Assembly (NCBI RefSeq): GCF_012524165.2
Contig: NZ_JABACJ020000004.1
Location: 1 to 64,000, forward strand
Origin: Faecalicatena faecalis
Lineage (GTDB): Bacteria > Bacillota > Clostridia > Lachnospirales > Lachnospiraceae
Direction: 5' to 3'
Length of the DNA stretch: 64,000 nucleotides
Below are positions 7,127 to 16,226 of this stretch, in pieces (position 1 is the stretch's first letter; every line of letters starts with the position of its first letter). The notes beneath the pieces were generated by a model that made no database searches, had not been told where the DNA came from, and saw nothing but the letters and a program-made list of their open reading frames with translations. The position numbers and the translations under genes were made by a program.

Positions 7127-8113
7127 ACGGGATTGAGTTATCCAGATATTACACTGCTGCCGATACTGGCGGCATACTTTAATCTTTCCGTGGATGAACT
7201 GTTAGGATATGAGCCGCAGATGATGAAGGAAGATATTAGAAAGTTGTATCACGAGCTTGCCAGGAGATTTAGCAGTGAACCTTATGAGACGGTAAAGGCA
7301 GAATGCGATGAGTATATTAAGAAGTACCATGCCTGTTTTCCGCTCCTTTTACAGATGGCAGTGCTGCTTCTCAATCATTTCCAGTTGGCACCTAACCCAC
7401 AAGAGGTCTTAGAGGAAGTGACTCAATTACTGGATTGTGTGATTGAAAATGGGAATGATATCCGCCTAATAAAAGAGGCTATGATGCTGAAAGGAAACTG
7501 CTGTCTGATGATGCACAAGCCAGAGGAAATATTGGATATGCTGGGGGAACAGGTACAGGCGATTCCACAGGACCAGGAGCTTCAGGCGATGGCCTATCAG
7601 ATGAAGGGAAATGAGGAGGAGGCAAAGGCCACACTTCAGGTCGCCATGTATCAGCATCTCTTGAGTTTGATCGGGGATACAGCGGTGTATGTATCGTGGG
7701 AAGAGGAGGCTTCAGAAAAAACGGAGGAAATCATCAGGCGGACGCTGGATCTGATGGAATTATTTCAGGTGGAACAATTGCACTTTAATGTGGCAGCTCA
7801 GATTTATCTGACATTTGCCCGATATGACTGCATTGCACAAAAGCCAGAGGAGGCTGTCAGACTTATAGAACGGTATGTGGAGTGTGCGGTAACAGAAGAG
7901 CTGCCGCTTAAGCTGCATGGCGACCATTATTTTGACAAGGTAGATGATTGGCTGGCAGAACTGGCATTGGGCAAGGAAGCACCGAGAAGTGAGGAGAGCG
8001 TGAAGCAGAGTATTTTACAGTCTGTTGTAGGAAATCCGGCCTTTGAGTGTCTCAAAGAGTATCCGCATTTCCACCATCTTGTGAAACGTTTGGAGGAACA
8101 TTGTGGGAAATAA
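7121..8113 (+). pseudogene. XRE/TPR transcriptional regulator, 5' end removed by the element
   Basis: The frame gives about 326 residues beginning with the last part of an HTH domain (SYPDITLLPILAAYFNLSVDELLGYE), followed by helical TPR-like repeats. Intact relatives carry about 35-40 more N-terminal residues with the first HTH helices; these are missing, and an in-frame stop lies at 7115-7117. The nearest start is TTG at 7133 without a ribosome site. A second, intact gene of this type lies at 16227. The family usually regulates adjacent transporter genes, and an ABC exporter follows. The missing 5' part may lie beyond the element's left end. Confidence 0.75.
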
Positions 8114-8162
8114 GCATTTTAGAAAATAGAGTATAATGAAGGATTTATGGGAGGTTTGGATT

Positions 8163-8375
8163 ATGCATAATGTAGATTTGTTTTTGAAATATTTACCGGT
8201 ATTTATTCCAGTATTGATTATTGAATTGGTTCTGATGCTGACGGCTCTGATTCATGTTCTTCGGCATCCAAATTACAGATTCGGCAATAAGGTCGTCTGG
8301 ATTCTGGTCGTCGTATTTATCCAGATCATCGGGCCGGTTGTTTACTTTGTATTTGGAAGAGGGGAAGAGGAATGA
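8163..8375 (+). CDS. Small PLDc_N-domain membrane protein
   Basis: A 70-residue protein with two transmembrane helices (about residues 10-32 and 45-66) and the PLDc_N pattern: a charged loop HPNYRFGNKVVW, then IGPVVYFVFGR. The ATG at 8163 follows GGGAGG at 8 bases and is preferred to the ATG at 8136. The stop overlaps the start of the ABC ATPase gene (ATGA), so the two are translationally coupled. Such peptides often accompany bacteriocin-type or stress ABC exporters, probably as membrane accessory proteins. Confidence 0.78.
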   Translation: MHNVDLFLKYLPVFIPVLIIELVLMLTALIHVLRHPNYRFGNKVVWILVVVFIQIIGPVVYFVFGRGEEE

Positions 8376-9289
8376 ACATACTTGAAATAGAAGGCTTGAA
8401 GAAAAAATTTGGCTCCCATCAGGTTCTGGACGGTCTGACTATCCATGTGCCTGAGCATTCCGTTTTTGGTTTCCTTGGAAAAAATGGTGCAGGAAAAACG
8501 ACTACCATGAAGATCGTATTAGGGCTTCTTAAGGCAGATGCTGGTGAAATACGGGTTTGTGGTGAAAGGGCGGTGTATGGTCAGACAAAGACCAACCGCT
8601 TTATCGGTTATCTGCCGGATGTGCCTGAATTTTACAGCTATATGAGTGCAGTAGAATACCTCCGGCTGTGCGGTCGTATTACAGGAATGAGCGAAAAAGA
8701 GATACGGAGAATGAGCGGAGAACTGCTGGAATTGGTCGGCCTAAAGGGCGTTAAAAAGCGGATAGGTGGTTATTCCAGAGGTATGAAGCAGCGTCTGGGA
8801 ATCGCACAGGCATTGTTCCACGAGCCAAAGCTTTTGATCTGTGATGAACCGACTTCTGCACTCGACCCGGTGGGGCGCCGGGAAGTGCTGGAGATCATGG
8901 AACAGGTCAGGGAGAAGACAACTGTAATTTTTTCCACGCATGTGCTGTCCGATGTAGAACGTATCTGCGACCGGGTGGCGGTCCTGAATGACGGTAAGTC
9001 GGTCATGGAAGGAACATTGGAAGAGATGAAGGAGAAACATAAGAAAGATAGTCTTCTGCTGGAGTTTCCAAGAAAGGAACTCTTAAAACAATTCGTAGAA
9101 GAACCAATCTTTCAAAACTTATTGTCCCGGGCCAAACTAGAGGGATGTCAGGTCATCATCCATGCGAAGGACATCGAGCAGGCAGAGGCCGAATTGATCC
9201 GCGGGCTGAACGAGACAAGACTGATGCCGTCCCGTCTGGAAATACTGGAACCATCCCTGGAAGGATTATTTATGGAGGCAATACAATGA
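8372..9289 (+). CDS. ABC transporter ATP-binding protein
   Basis: A 305-residue ATPase subunit of an ABC-2 type exporter. It has Walker A GKNGAGKTT near residue 36, signature YSRGMKQRL near residue 132, Walker B LLICDEPTSALD near residue 152 and the switch histidine in FSTHVL. The C-terminal 80 residues form the accessory domain common in bacitracin/lantibiotic-type exporters. The gene overlaps its neighbours at both ends. The partner permease is the next gene. The substrate is unknown. Confidence 0.92.
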   Translation: MNILEIEGLKKKFGSHQVLDGLTIHVPEHSVFGFLGKNGAGKTTTMKIVLGLLKADAGEIRVCGERAVYGQTKTNRFIGYLPDVPEFYSYMSAVEYLRLCGRITGMSEKEIRRMSGELLELVGLKGVKKRIGGYSRGMKQRLGIAQALFHEPKLLICDEPTSALDPVGRREVLEIMEQVREKTTVIFSTHVLSDVERICDRVAVLNDGKSVMEGTLEEMKEKHKKDSLLLEFPRKELLKQFVEEPIFQNLLSRAKLEGCQVIIHAKDIEQAEAELIRGLNETRLMPSRLEILEPSLEGLFMEAIQ

Positions 9290-10053
9290 GAGCATATACA
9301 GCATATACAGCAAAGGAATTGACGGAATTTACAAGGACATATAAGCTGCTGATCATCGGATTGGTATTTCTCTTGTTTGGAATCATGAGCCCGCTTGCAG
9401 CAAAGTTCATGCCGGAACTCTTGACCAGCTTCATGCCGGAAGGAATGCAGATTACAATCGCTGATCCAACAGCGTTAGATTCCTGGATGCAGTTTGAAAA
9501 GAACATTTCACAGATCGGTCTGTTTGTAATTGTTATTGTGATGAGTGGGATGATGGCAGGGGAGTATTCAAGAGGCACGCTGGTCAATATTCTGACCAAA
9601 GGCCTGCCGAGACGGACTGTGATACTTTCCAAGTTCACAGCGGCAGTCCTTTTATGGACAGGGGCATATCTGGTATGCTTTGGTACTGCATATGCATATA
9701 CCTGGTTTTATTGGAGGAAAACCGTCAATACACCTGGACTTACAGAGGCGGCCTTTGCATTATGGTTTTTTGGAGTTTTTCTAGTAGCCGTCACGATTCT
9801 AGGGGGAGTACTTGTTCGAACCTCCTATGGCACGCTGCTCTTTACAGGATTAGCAGTCGTAGCACAGTTCCTTTTGAATATGATACCAAAGGTGGAGAAG
9901 TATAATCCCATCCAATTGGCAGCAGGAGGAACACCTTTACTGCAGGGACAGTTGGAGGCAGGGAGCCTGGTGAAACCGATGATTGTAGCAGGAGCCTGTA
10001 CGGTGGGATGTGTGGTCGCGGCTTGTGCAGTTTTTCATAAAAAGAAATTGTAG
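9286..10053 (+). CDS. ABC-2 type transporter permease
   Basis: A 255-residue membrane protein with about six hydrophobic segments (first near residues 22-42, last near 228-248), the usual layout of ABC-2 permeases. The ATG at 9286 overlaps the ATPase stop (ATGA). Two Thr/Tyr-rich short repeats (AYTAYTA) open the protein. With the ATPase it would form an exporter, and the PLDc_N peptide may belong to the same complex. A strong terminator follows, so this is the operon end. Confidence 0.88.
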   Translation: MRAYTAYTAKELTEFTRTYKLLIIGLVFLLFGIMSPLAAKFMPELLTSFMPEGMQITIADPTALDSWMQFEKNISQIGLFVIVIVMSGMMAGEYSRGTLVNILTKGLPRRTVILSKFTAAVLLWTGAYLVCFGTAYAYTWFYWRKTVNTPGLTEAAFALWFFGVFLVAVTILGGVLVRTSYGTLLFTGLAVVAQFLLNMIPKVEKYNPIQLAAGGTPLLQGQLEAGSLVKPMIVAGACTVGCVVAACAVFHKKKL

Positions 10054-10080
10054 AGAAAATTAATAAAATGAGGATATTCT

Positions 10081-10125
10081 AAAAACGGAGCGTAAAGGGG
10101 CCAGCCCCCTTTGCGCTCCGTTTTT
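10081..10125. terminator. Strong bidirectional intrinsic terminator
   Basis: A long hairpin begins AAAAACGGAGCG and AAAGGGG on the 5' side and closes with CCCCTTT, GCGCTCCGTTTTT on the 3' side. The stem exceeds 15 bp with a tiny loop, and is flanked by A5 and T5. It closes the exporter operon and separates it from the threonine aldolase gene. Confidence 0.9.
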
Positions 10126-10197
10126 AAAAGTGATGGAAAACTTCTTTTATCAGTAGTATAATCAGATTACGACTATGACATCAGGAGGAAAACGAAG

Positions 10198-11229
10198 ATG
10201 ATTTATTTTAATTGCGATTATAATGAGGGTGCTCACGAGAAGGTCATGGAACGGCTGTGCATGACAAATATGGACCAGACGATCGGCTATGGGGAAGATG
10301 AATATTGTGAGCAGGCCAGGAATGTGATTCGGGGGCTCTGCAGGGATGACAGTTTGATGGTGCAGTTTCTGGTAGGAGGTACCCAGGCAAATATGACGGT
10401 GATCGCTGCGGCTTTAAAGTCTTATCAGGGAGTTCTGTCAGCGGATACGGGTCATATCAATGTACATGAGACTGGTGCGGTGGAATCTACCGGGCATAAG
10501 GTAATCGCACTGCCGGCTGTGGATGGAAAGATTTCGGCTGAACAGGTGGAACACGCTTATCTAAGTCATATTGAGAATGACAGCTTCGAGCATGAAGTCC
10601 AGCCGAAGATGGTGTATATCTCCAATCCGACTGAATTGGGAACCATCTACAGCAAAGCAGAGCTGGAGGCGCTTTCACAGGTGTGCAGAACGAGGGGACT
10701 GTATCTGTTTATGGATGGCGCAAGGCTTGGTTATGGACTGACTTCCAGGGAAAACGATCTGGATCTGGAGGCAATCGCAAAGCTGTGTGATGTGTTTTAT
10801 ATTGGAGGAACGAAGGTCGGTGCATTGTTCGGTGAGGCAGTCGTGATTTCCCATCCGGCACTCAAGGAGGATTTCCGATACATGATTAAGCAAAAAGGCG
10901 GCATGCTTGCGAAAGGACGTCTTTTGGGAGTACAGTTTCAGGCGCTTCTGGAGGATGGGCTTTACTTTGAAATTTCAAGGCATGCTAATGAGCTGGCTGA
11001 AGATATCCGCAGTGCCTGCAGGAAGGCCGGATACCCATTTTTAGTGGAAAGCCCGACCAACCAGATTTTTGTGATCTTGCCCGATGACAAGCTGGAAGAA
11101 CTACAGAAAGAGTACAGCTTCTGTTATCAGGAACGTGTGGATGAGACACACAGTGCCGTCCGCATCTGTACAAGCTGGGCTACGAGCAGAGAGAATGTGC
11201 AGAAACTTGTCGATGATATTTTAGGATAG
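10198..11229 (+). CDS. ltaE: Low-specificity threonine aldolase (beta-eliminating lyase family)
   Basis: A 343-residue PLP enzyme that cleaves L-threonine or allo-threonine to glycine and acetaldehyde. It shows the fold-type I pattern: GGTQAN near residue 60, FMDGARLGYG near residue 171 with the Asp and Arg that contact PLP and the carboxylate, and YIGGTKVGAL with the Schiff-base Lys at about 206. Length and motif order match LtaE. An AGGAGG site precedes the ATG. The signal peptidase gene follows after 8 bases, probably in one transcript. Confidence 0.88.
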   Translation: MIYFNCDYNEGAHEKVMERLCMTNMDQTIGYGEDEYCEQARNVIRGLCRDDSLMVQFLVGGTQANMTVIAAALKSYQGVLSADTGHINVHETGAVESTGHKVIALPAVDGKISAEQVEHAYLSHIENDSFEHEVQPKMVYISNPTELGTIYSKAELEALSQVCRTRGLYLFMDGARLGYGLTSRENDLDLEAIAKLCDVFYIGGTKVGALFGEAVVISHPALKEDFRYMIKQKGGMLAKGRLLGVQFQALLEDGLYFEISRHANELAEDIRSACRKAGYPFLVESPTNQIFVILPDDKLEELQKEYSFCYQERVDETHSAVRICTSWATSRENVQKLVDDILG

Positions 11230-11237
11230 AGGATGAT

Positions 11238-11771
11238 ATGAAAAAAGAGGAGACAACCAGCCATGTGTGGCGTGAGCTGTCAGATTGGCTGAAGATTATA
11301 ATTGTTGCAGCAGCGGTCGGCATATTTATCAGTAAGACCTTAGTCGTAAATGCACAGGTGACTTCCGGGTCTATGGAAGATACGGTCATGACCGGAAGCA
11401 GAGTATTGGTGAGCCGGCAGGCTTATCTGTTCCATGAGCCGGAACGCGGGGATATTGTGACCTTTTATTGTCCAGATGAGCCGAAGACGGAATATATGAA
11501 GCGAATCCTCGCCCTACCGGGAGAGACCATTGAGGGTGAGGATGGAGTGATTTATATCGATGGAAAGCCATTGGAAGAACCATATATCAAAATCAAATTC
11601 AAGCAGGATTTTGGACCTTATAAGGTGCCGAGGAATTCCTACTTCATGATGGGAGATAATCGGAATAATTCCTGGGATTCCCGGTTCTGGGTAAATAAAT
11701 ACGTAGAAAAGGATGAAATCATCGGGAAAGCAGAATTCGAATATTTCCCGGAGATAAAAGGATTCTTTTAA
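11238..11771 (+). CDS. lepB: Type I signal peptidase
   Basis: A 177-residue membrane-anchored serine protease that removes signal peptides from secreted proteins. One N-terminal transmembrane helix spans residues about 18-38. The catalytic Ser45 lies in SGSMEDT, and the general-base Lys88 in YMKRILALPGE. The box GDNRNNSWDSRFW near residue 140 is the conserved domain E. The size and single anchor are typical of Firmicute SipS/LepB enzymes. Its placement just after threonine aldolase has no evident functional meaning. Confidence 0.92.
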   Translation: MKKEETTSHVWRELSDWLKIIIVAAAVGIFISKTLVVNAQVTSGSMEDTVMTGSRVLVSRQAYLFHEPERGDIVTFYCPDEPKTEYMKRILALPGETIEGEDGVIYIDGKPLEEPYIKIKFKQDFGPYKVPRNSYFMMGDNRNNSWDSRFWVNKYVEKDEIIGKAEFEYFPEIKGFF

Positions 11772-11797
11772 ATTGCGTACTAATATGATGCCATGAG

Positions 11798-12850
11798 ATG
11801 AGAACACAAAGTATCATCGCGTTTGTGCACCAGAATAGTGAGGAAGAGATGCAGGTATATTTTGACAGTTCCCTATGGGGATGCGGGGAGGGACAACCTT
11901 GTGATACCATTCAGATGGTTCATGCAAGATTTATGGCGGGCGGAAAAGAACGCGTGATACCAGCTATTTATCATTTTGAAGAAGGAATCGTGTTCGATCT
12001 CTTAACGATTATGGATGAGATCCAGATAAAAGCATACTATGATAAGTACCGGGATTGGGAAAAAACGGTGTCCGAATTATCAGAGGTGCAGATACAGAAG
12101 GTGGAGCAGGAGAATCCATACCAAAATGTGGATATTGCAGACATTAGACTGAATGGTACAAAAGAGATCAAACAGATCTGTACAAGCGGCAGGTGGCATA
12201 TCCCTGGGTATCAAAATGTGATGGAGGAGCATCAACTTTGTGAGCTTACAGAGGCTTATCCAGAATATCTAAAAGAAGGTCTTTCCTTTGGCTGTCAGAG
12301 AATTCAGGTAAACACCCCAAAAGCCTGGGGAAAGAAAACATTGCATGCGATGCAGATCAGGACAAGGAAGCAGTGCAGGACAGAGGTCCTTAATCTGGAG
12401 GCAGAGGTAAATCCGGGCGAAGAAGCCTGCCTGTCCTTCGTTCATCCAGTCACGGGAGAACGTCATCAGGTCTTCCTATATGATACAGAGGTTTGGAATC
12501 ATACAATTTCAGGCATGGAGCTTTCTTATGTGATAGGGACAGCAGAGCTTGTGCCGGGACTGCCTCCAGGAGACCGGTTAATGTTTGACAGTTCGATTTC
12601 TTTTACAAAGCGTGACAAAGGCCGGAGAACGGGTGTGGGTACGGCGGCAGTCATAGGCGGCCAGGCAGGACCTACGGCTATTTTTTGGGCTGGCTGTAAA
12701 GAGGACAAAAAACCACGACATGGTGGTGTGCTGACCTCTTGTTTTTCGAGGCCGTTTTTGAGCGGAGAAGATGCAAAAGGTGTGTTTTGTATGACCGGAT
12801 TGGAATATATGGTACGAGAAGAAGAGATAATACAGATCCCCATATCATAG
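11798..12850 (+). CDS. Unrecognised 350-residue protein
   Basis: I do not recognise a family. The protein is soluble-looking, with no signal peptide or membrane segment, and has a Cys/Gly-rich N-terminal patch (WGCGEGQPC near residues 27-35). A mixed alpha/beta C-terminal half contains PGLPPGDRLMFDSS near residue 255, a Gly-rich GTAAVIGGQAGPTAIFW near 286 and RPFLSGEDAKGVF near 322. Codon use resembles the neighbours. The ATG at 11798 has no clear ribosome site; an in-frame ATG at 11849, after GAGGAAGAG, may be the true start (333 residues). It sits between signal peptidase and a cysteine hydrolase. Confidence 0.75.
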   Translation: MRTQSIIAFVHQNSEEEMQVYFDSSLWGCGEGQPCDTIQMVHARFMAGGKERVIPAIYHFEEGIVFDLLTIMDEIQIKAYYDKYRDWEKTVSELSEVQIQKVEQENPYQNVDIADIRLNGTKEIKQICTSGRWHIPGYQNVMEEHQLCELTEAYPEYLKEGLSFGCQRIQVNTPKAWGKKTLHAMQIRTRKQCRTEVLNLEAEVNPGEEACLSFVHPVTGERHQVFLYDTEVWNHTISGMELSYVIGTAELVPGLPPGDRLMFDSSISFTKRDKGRRTGVGTAAVIGGQAGPTAIFWAGCKEDKKPRHGGVLTSCFSRPFLSGEDAKGVFCMTGLEYMVREEEIIQIPIS

Positions 12851-12868
12851 AAGAGATAGGAGGCAGTT

Positions 12869-13393
12869 ATGAAGATATTAGTGGTAGTTGATATGCAGAC
12901 AGATTTTATTGACGGAGCATTAGGAACAAAGGAAGCACAAGCGATTGTGCCAAGAGTCATAGAGAAAATAAAAAGTTTTAACGGCAGGGTTCTGTCAACC
13001 AGGGATACTCATGAAGAGAATTATATGGAGACACAGGAAGGGAAGAAGCTTCCTGTTGTCCACTGTGTCAGAAAAACGTCAGGCTGGCAGATTCATCCAG
13101 AGATCTCACCCTGGCTCAAAGAGGGCCCCATCGATAAGCCGACTTTTGGAAGCCTGGGACTGGGACAGGTCCTAAAAGCATATCACACATATGAGGAACC
13201 GATTGAAAGTATCACTTTGATCGGTGTCTGTACGGACATCTGTGTGATTTCCAATGCCCTGCTGCTGAAAGCTTACCTGCCTGAAGTACCGATTATTGTG
13301 GATGCATCCTGCTGTGCCGGGGTGACCCCAGAGACACATAAACAGGCTTTGGAAGCAATGAAGGTATGCCAGATTGAGATTATAAACGAATAA
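12869..13393 (+). CDS. Isochorismatase/nicotinamidase-like cysteine hydrolase
   Basis: A 174-residue hydrolase of the isochorismatase superfamily. The catalytic triad is visible: Asp8 in VVVDMQTDF, Lys90 in DKPTF and Cys125 in GVCTDICV. Asp46 and His48 in STRDTHEENY fit the metal site of nicotinamidases, which convert nicotinamide to nicotinate in NAD salvage. PncA-type activity is therefore plausible but not certain. An AGGAGG site stands before the ATG. The gene lies 18 bases after the unknown 350-residue protein and is probably co-transcribed. Confidence 0.82.
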   Translation: MKILVVVDMQTDFIDGALGTKEAQAIVPRVIEKIKSFNGRVLSTRDTHEENYMETQEGKKLPVVHCVRKTSGWQIHPEISPWLKEGPIDKPTFGSLGLGQVLKAYHTYEEPIESITLIGVCTDICVISNALLLKAYLPEVPIIVDASCCAGVTPETHKQALEAMKVCQIEIINE

Positions 13394-13488
13394 TCAGGCT
13401 GCAGGAAATGAGACTGGCCGAACAGATAGAAAATGCCAGAAGGCATTATGATATGATTATGAATAGATAGTGAAAAGGAGGATTTCAG

Positions 13489-14667
13489 ATGAATCAATTT
13501 CAGTATTATACACCGACCAAGGTGATTTTTGGAAAGGGAACAGAAGAAGAGGCTGGGGAGCTGGTTAAGGAGTATGGCTGTAAAAAGGTGCTGGTCCATT
13601 ATGGAAGTGGAAGCGTAAAGAAAAGCGGCCTGCTTGACCGAATCTTCCGGTCGTTAGAAACGGCGGGGATTGCTTATATTTCCTTGGGCGGTGTTGTTCC
13701 GAATCCACGTTTGTCTCTTGTGTATGAGGGGATTGAGCTTTGTAAGAAGGAAGAGGTAGACTTTATCCTTGCGGTAGGCGGGGGCAGTGTAATCGATTCT
13801 GCTAAGGCTATCGGATATGGTGTGACGAATGAAGGGGATGTGTGGGATTTTTATGAGAAGAAAAGGACGGCACAGGCATGTCTGCCCATTGGTGTCATCC
13901 TTACGATTGCGGCGGCTGGTTCTGAGATGAGTGACTCCTCTGTTATTACAAAGGAGGAGGGCTGGATCAAGAGGGGGTACAGCAGTAATTACTGCCGTCC
14001 AAAGTTCGCGGTGATGAATCCAGAGCTGACCATGACACTGCCGGAGTATCAGACGATGAGCGGCTGTGTGGATATCATGATGCATACCATGGAGCGCTAT
14101 CTGAACCATACGGAGAATATGGAGCTGACCGATGGAATCAGTGAGCACTTGATTCGTACGGTGATGAAGAATGCCAAAATACTGCTTGCCGACCCTGAAA
14201 ATTATGAGGCCAGGGCAGAGGTGATGTGGGCAGGAAGTCTCTCCCATAACGGGTTGACAGGCTGTGGTACAGATGGTGGAGACTGGGCGACCCATCAACT
14301 GGAGCATGAACTGGGCGGTATGTTTGATGTGGCTCATGGTGCAGGACTGGCGGCAGTGTGGGGGAGCTGGGCGAGATACGTCGTGGAAGCACGCCCGGAG
14401 CGTTTTGCACAGTTTGCTGTCCATGTGATGGGTGTAGAGGAAAGCGAAGATGTGATGCAGACAGCGCAAAAAGGAATTGAGGCTATGGAAGTGTTCTTCC
14501 AGTCCGTAAAGATGCCGATTACGATGAAGGAACTTGGGATTTCACCGAGTGATGAACAGATTGCAGAGTTGGCAGAAAAATGCAGCTTTTTCGGAAAACG
14601 CACGATTGGATGCGTCAAGATGCTGGATAGGGAGGATATGCGCAGAATTTATATGGATGCAAGATAA
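13489..14667 (+). CDS. Iron-containing alcohol dehydrogenase (butanol dehydrogenase-like)
   Basis: A 392-residue group III alcohol dehydrogenase, likely NADPH-dependent, reducing aldehydes such as butyraldehyde to alcohols in the cytoplasm. The start YYTPTKVIFGKG, the nucleotide-binding GGGSVIDSAKAI near residue 97, and the metal ligands in CVDIMMHTMERYL and in HQLEHELGGMFDVAHGAGLA are typical of the BdhA/YqhD group. A strong AAGGAGG site precedes the ATG. Acetaldehyde from the nearby threonine aldolase could be a substrate, which is inference only. Confidence 0.9.
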   Translation: MNQFQYYTPTKVIFGKGTEEEAGELVKEYGCKKVLVHYGSGSVKKSGLLDRIFRSLETAGIAYISLGGVVPNPRLSLVYEGIELCKKEEVDFILAVGGGSVIDSAKAIGYGVTNEGDVWDFYEKKRTAQACLPIGVILTIAAAGSEMSDSSVITKEEGWIKRGYSSNYCRPKFAVMNPELTMTLPEYQTMSGCVDIMMHTMERYLNHTENMELTDGISEHLIRTVMKNAKILLADPENYEARAEVMWAGSLSHNGLTGCGTDGGDWATHQLEHELGGMFDVAHGAGLAAVWGSWARYVVEARPERFAQFAVHVMGVEESEDVMQTAQKGIEAMEVFFQSVKMPITMKELGISPSDEQIAELAEKCSFFGKRTIGCVKMLDREDMRRIYMDAR

Positions 14668-14688
14668 AGGAAGAGGAAGATATGATTT

Positions 14689-15423
14689 ATGAAAGAAAAT
14701 AAATATGATGATTCTGTATTTTTTGAAAAATACAGTCAGATGAGCCGTTCCAAGGAAGGCCTGGACGGTGCAGGGGAATGGCATGAGATGCAGAAACTGA
14801 TGCCTGATTTTGAAGGAAAAAAAGTGCTGGATCTTGGCTGTGGGTATGGCTGGCATTGCTTTTATGCAGCAGAGCATGGGGCAGCGTATGTACTGGGAAC
14901 CGATATTTCTGAAAAAATGCTGGATACTGCACGGGAAAAAAATGAGTTCCCTAATATCGAGTTTAAGAAAGCCGCGATGGAAGACATAGAGTGTGCAGAG
15001 GGAAGCTTTGATGTGGTCCTAAGCTCACTTGCACTTCATTATGTGAAGGATTATAAAGAGCTGGCTTTCAATATCAGTCGATGGCTAAAGCCGGGCGGAA
15101 GATTTGTATTCTCCGTGGAGCACCCGGTATTTACTGCTTATGGAACACAGGACTGGTATTATAATGAAGCAGGAGAAATCTTGCATTTCCCGGTTGACAA
15201 TTACTATTATGAAGGGGAACGTGAGGCAGTTTTCCTTGGGGAAAAGGTGACCAAATACCATAGGACACTGACGACCTATTTGAATACCCTGTTGAACTGC
15301 GGTCTTCAGATTGAGCAGATTGTAGAACCGATGCCGCCGGAACATATGATGGATATTCCGGGGATGAAAGATGAAATGCGCAGACCGATGATGCTTCTTG
15401 TGTCAGCGGTAAAACCGGAATAA
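14689..15423 (+). CDS. Class I SAM-dependent methyltransferase
   Basis: A 244-residue methyltransferase. Motif I is KKVLDLGCGYGWHCFYAAE near residue 44, the acidic end of strand 2 is GTDISEKML, and the motif IV region reads FDVVLSSLALHYV. The C-terminal part HPVFTAYGTQDW fits the UbiE/Methyltransf_11 type acting on small molecules. The substrate is not deducible. It starts 21 bases after the dehydrogenase stop with an AAGGAAGAGG site. Confidence 0.87.
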   Translation: MKENKYDDSVFFEKYSQMSRSKEGLDGAGEWHEMQKLMPDFEGKKVLDLGCGYGWHCFYAAEHGAAYVLGTDISEKMLDTAREKNEFPNIEFKKAAMEDIECAEGSFDVVLSSLALHYVKDYKELAFNISRWLKPGGRFVFSVEHPVFTAYGTQDWYYNEAGEILHFPVDNYYYEGEREAVFLGEKVTKYHRTLTTYLNTLLNCGLQIEQIVEPMPPEHMMDIPGMKDEMRRPMMLLVSAVKPE

Positions 15424-15446
15424 TATACTTGAATAGAGAGGCATAA

Positions 15447-16052
15447 ATGATGTTAGAAGAAGAGATAAGACTCGCGTTGCTGGATGAGATGCCAATTGAA
15501 TCCAGAGAGTTCAGGGATGAAGTGATAACGGGCAGTATGGCACATAAGGTAGAGTTCGTGTCGGTCAGATTCGAGCGATGCCGATTTGTGGATTGCGATT
15601 TTACAGGTGCAGGTTTCTATCAGACACAGTTGGAGAAATGTGATTTTTCCAACTGTAGTTTTAGTGGTAGTTATTGGAAAAATTGCAGGATTACAGAATG
15701 CAAGGGAAATGGCAGCAGGTTTGATAAGGCAGTATTTAAAAATATGGTCTTGTCAGAGAGCCAGCTTGATCTTGCAAATTTTGGAGGAAGTCTTTTTGAG
15801 GGAAGCAAAGCAGAGATGTGCAGCTTTCGGGAAGCATTCTTTTCAGAGGTAAGGCTTAAGAAGACGAAATTTGAAAAGTCAGATTTCACGAAAGTGGATT
15901 TTTTCAGAACTTCTTTAAGGGGAATGGATTTTACAGACAGTGTGATCGAAAGTATCATGGTATCAGATACATATCGTGAAGTGGCCGGTATGAAAATCAA
16001 CATGTTCCAGGCGGCGGAGATTGCAAAACTGCTCGGTGTGACGATTGTGTAG
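15447..16052 (+). CDS. Pentapeptide-repeat protein
   Basis: A 201-residue protein with A(D/N)LXX-type pentapeptides from about residue 35 to 175 (VRFER, CRFVD, CDFTG, AGFYQ, CDFSN, CSFSG, and later TKFEK, SDFTK, VDFFR). These would fold as a right-handed quadrilateral beta-helix. Some relatives (Qnr, McbG) mimic DNA and protect gyrase, but most have no known role. No fusion domain is present. Start is ATG 15447 or the adjacent ATG 15450. It lies directly after the methyltransferase gene. Confidence 0.87.
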   Translation: MMLEEEIRLALLDEMPIESREFRDEVITGSMAHKVEFVSVRFERCRFVDCDFTGAGFYQTQLEKCDFSNCSFSGSYWKNCRITECKGNGSRFDKAVFKNMVLSESQLDLANFGGSLFEGSKAEMCSFREAFFSEVRLKKTKFEKSDFTKVDFFRTSLRGMDFTDSVIESIMVSDTYREVAGMKINMFQAAEIAKLLGVTIV

Positions 16053-16226
16053 GAATGTGCTGGATGCTCATATTTTGCGGCCTGAATATGAATGAGACTC
16101 CGTTGTGCAGGAAGTTAGGAATCTGATATGCTCATTATGGAACATGAAATGCACGAAATAAGTGAAGAATAGAGGCGATATGATAGTCTCAGCACGCTTG
16201 TTTCGAACAGAAAAGGAGGATGCATC

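Noticed and set aside
7133..7135. TTG as a genuine start for the XRE/TPR gene
   Set aside because: No ribosome site precedes it, and translation would begin inside the HTH domain, so truncation by the element is the better reading.
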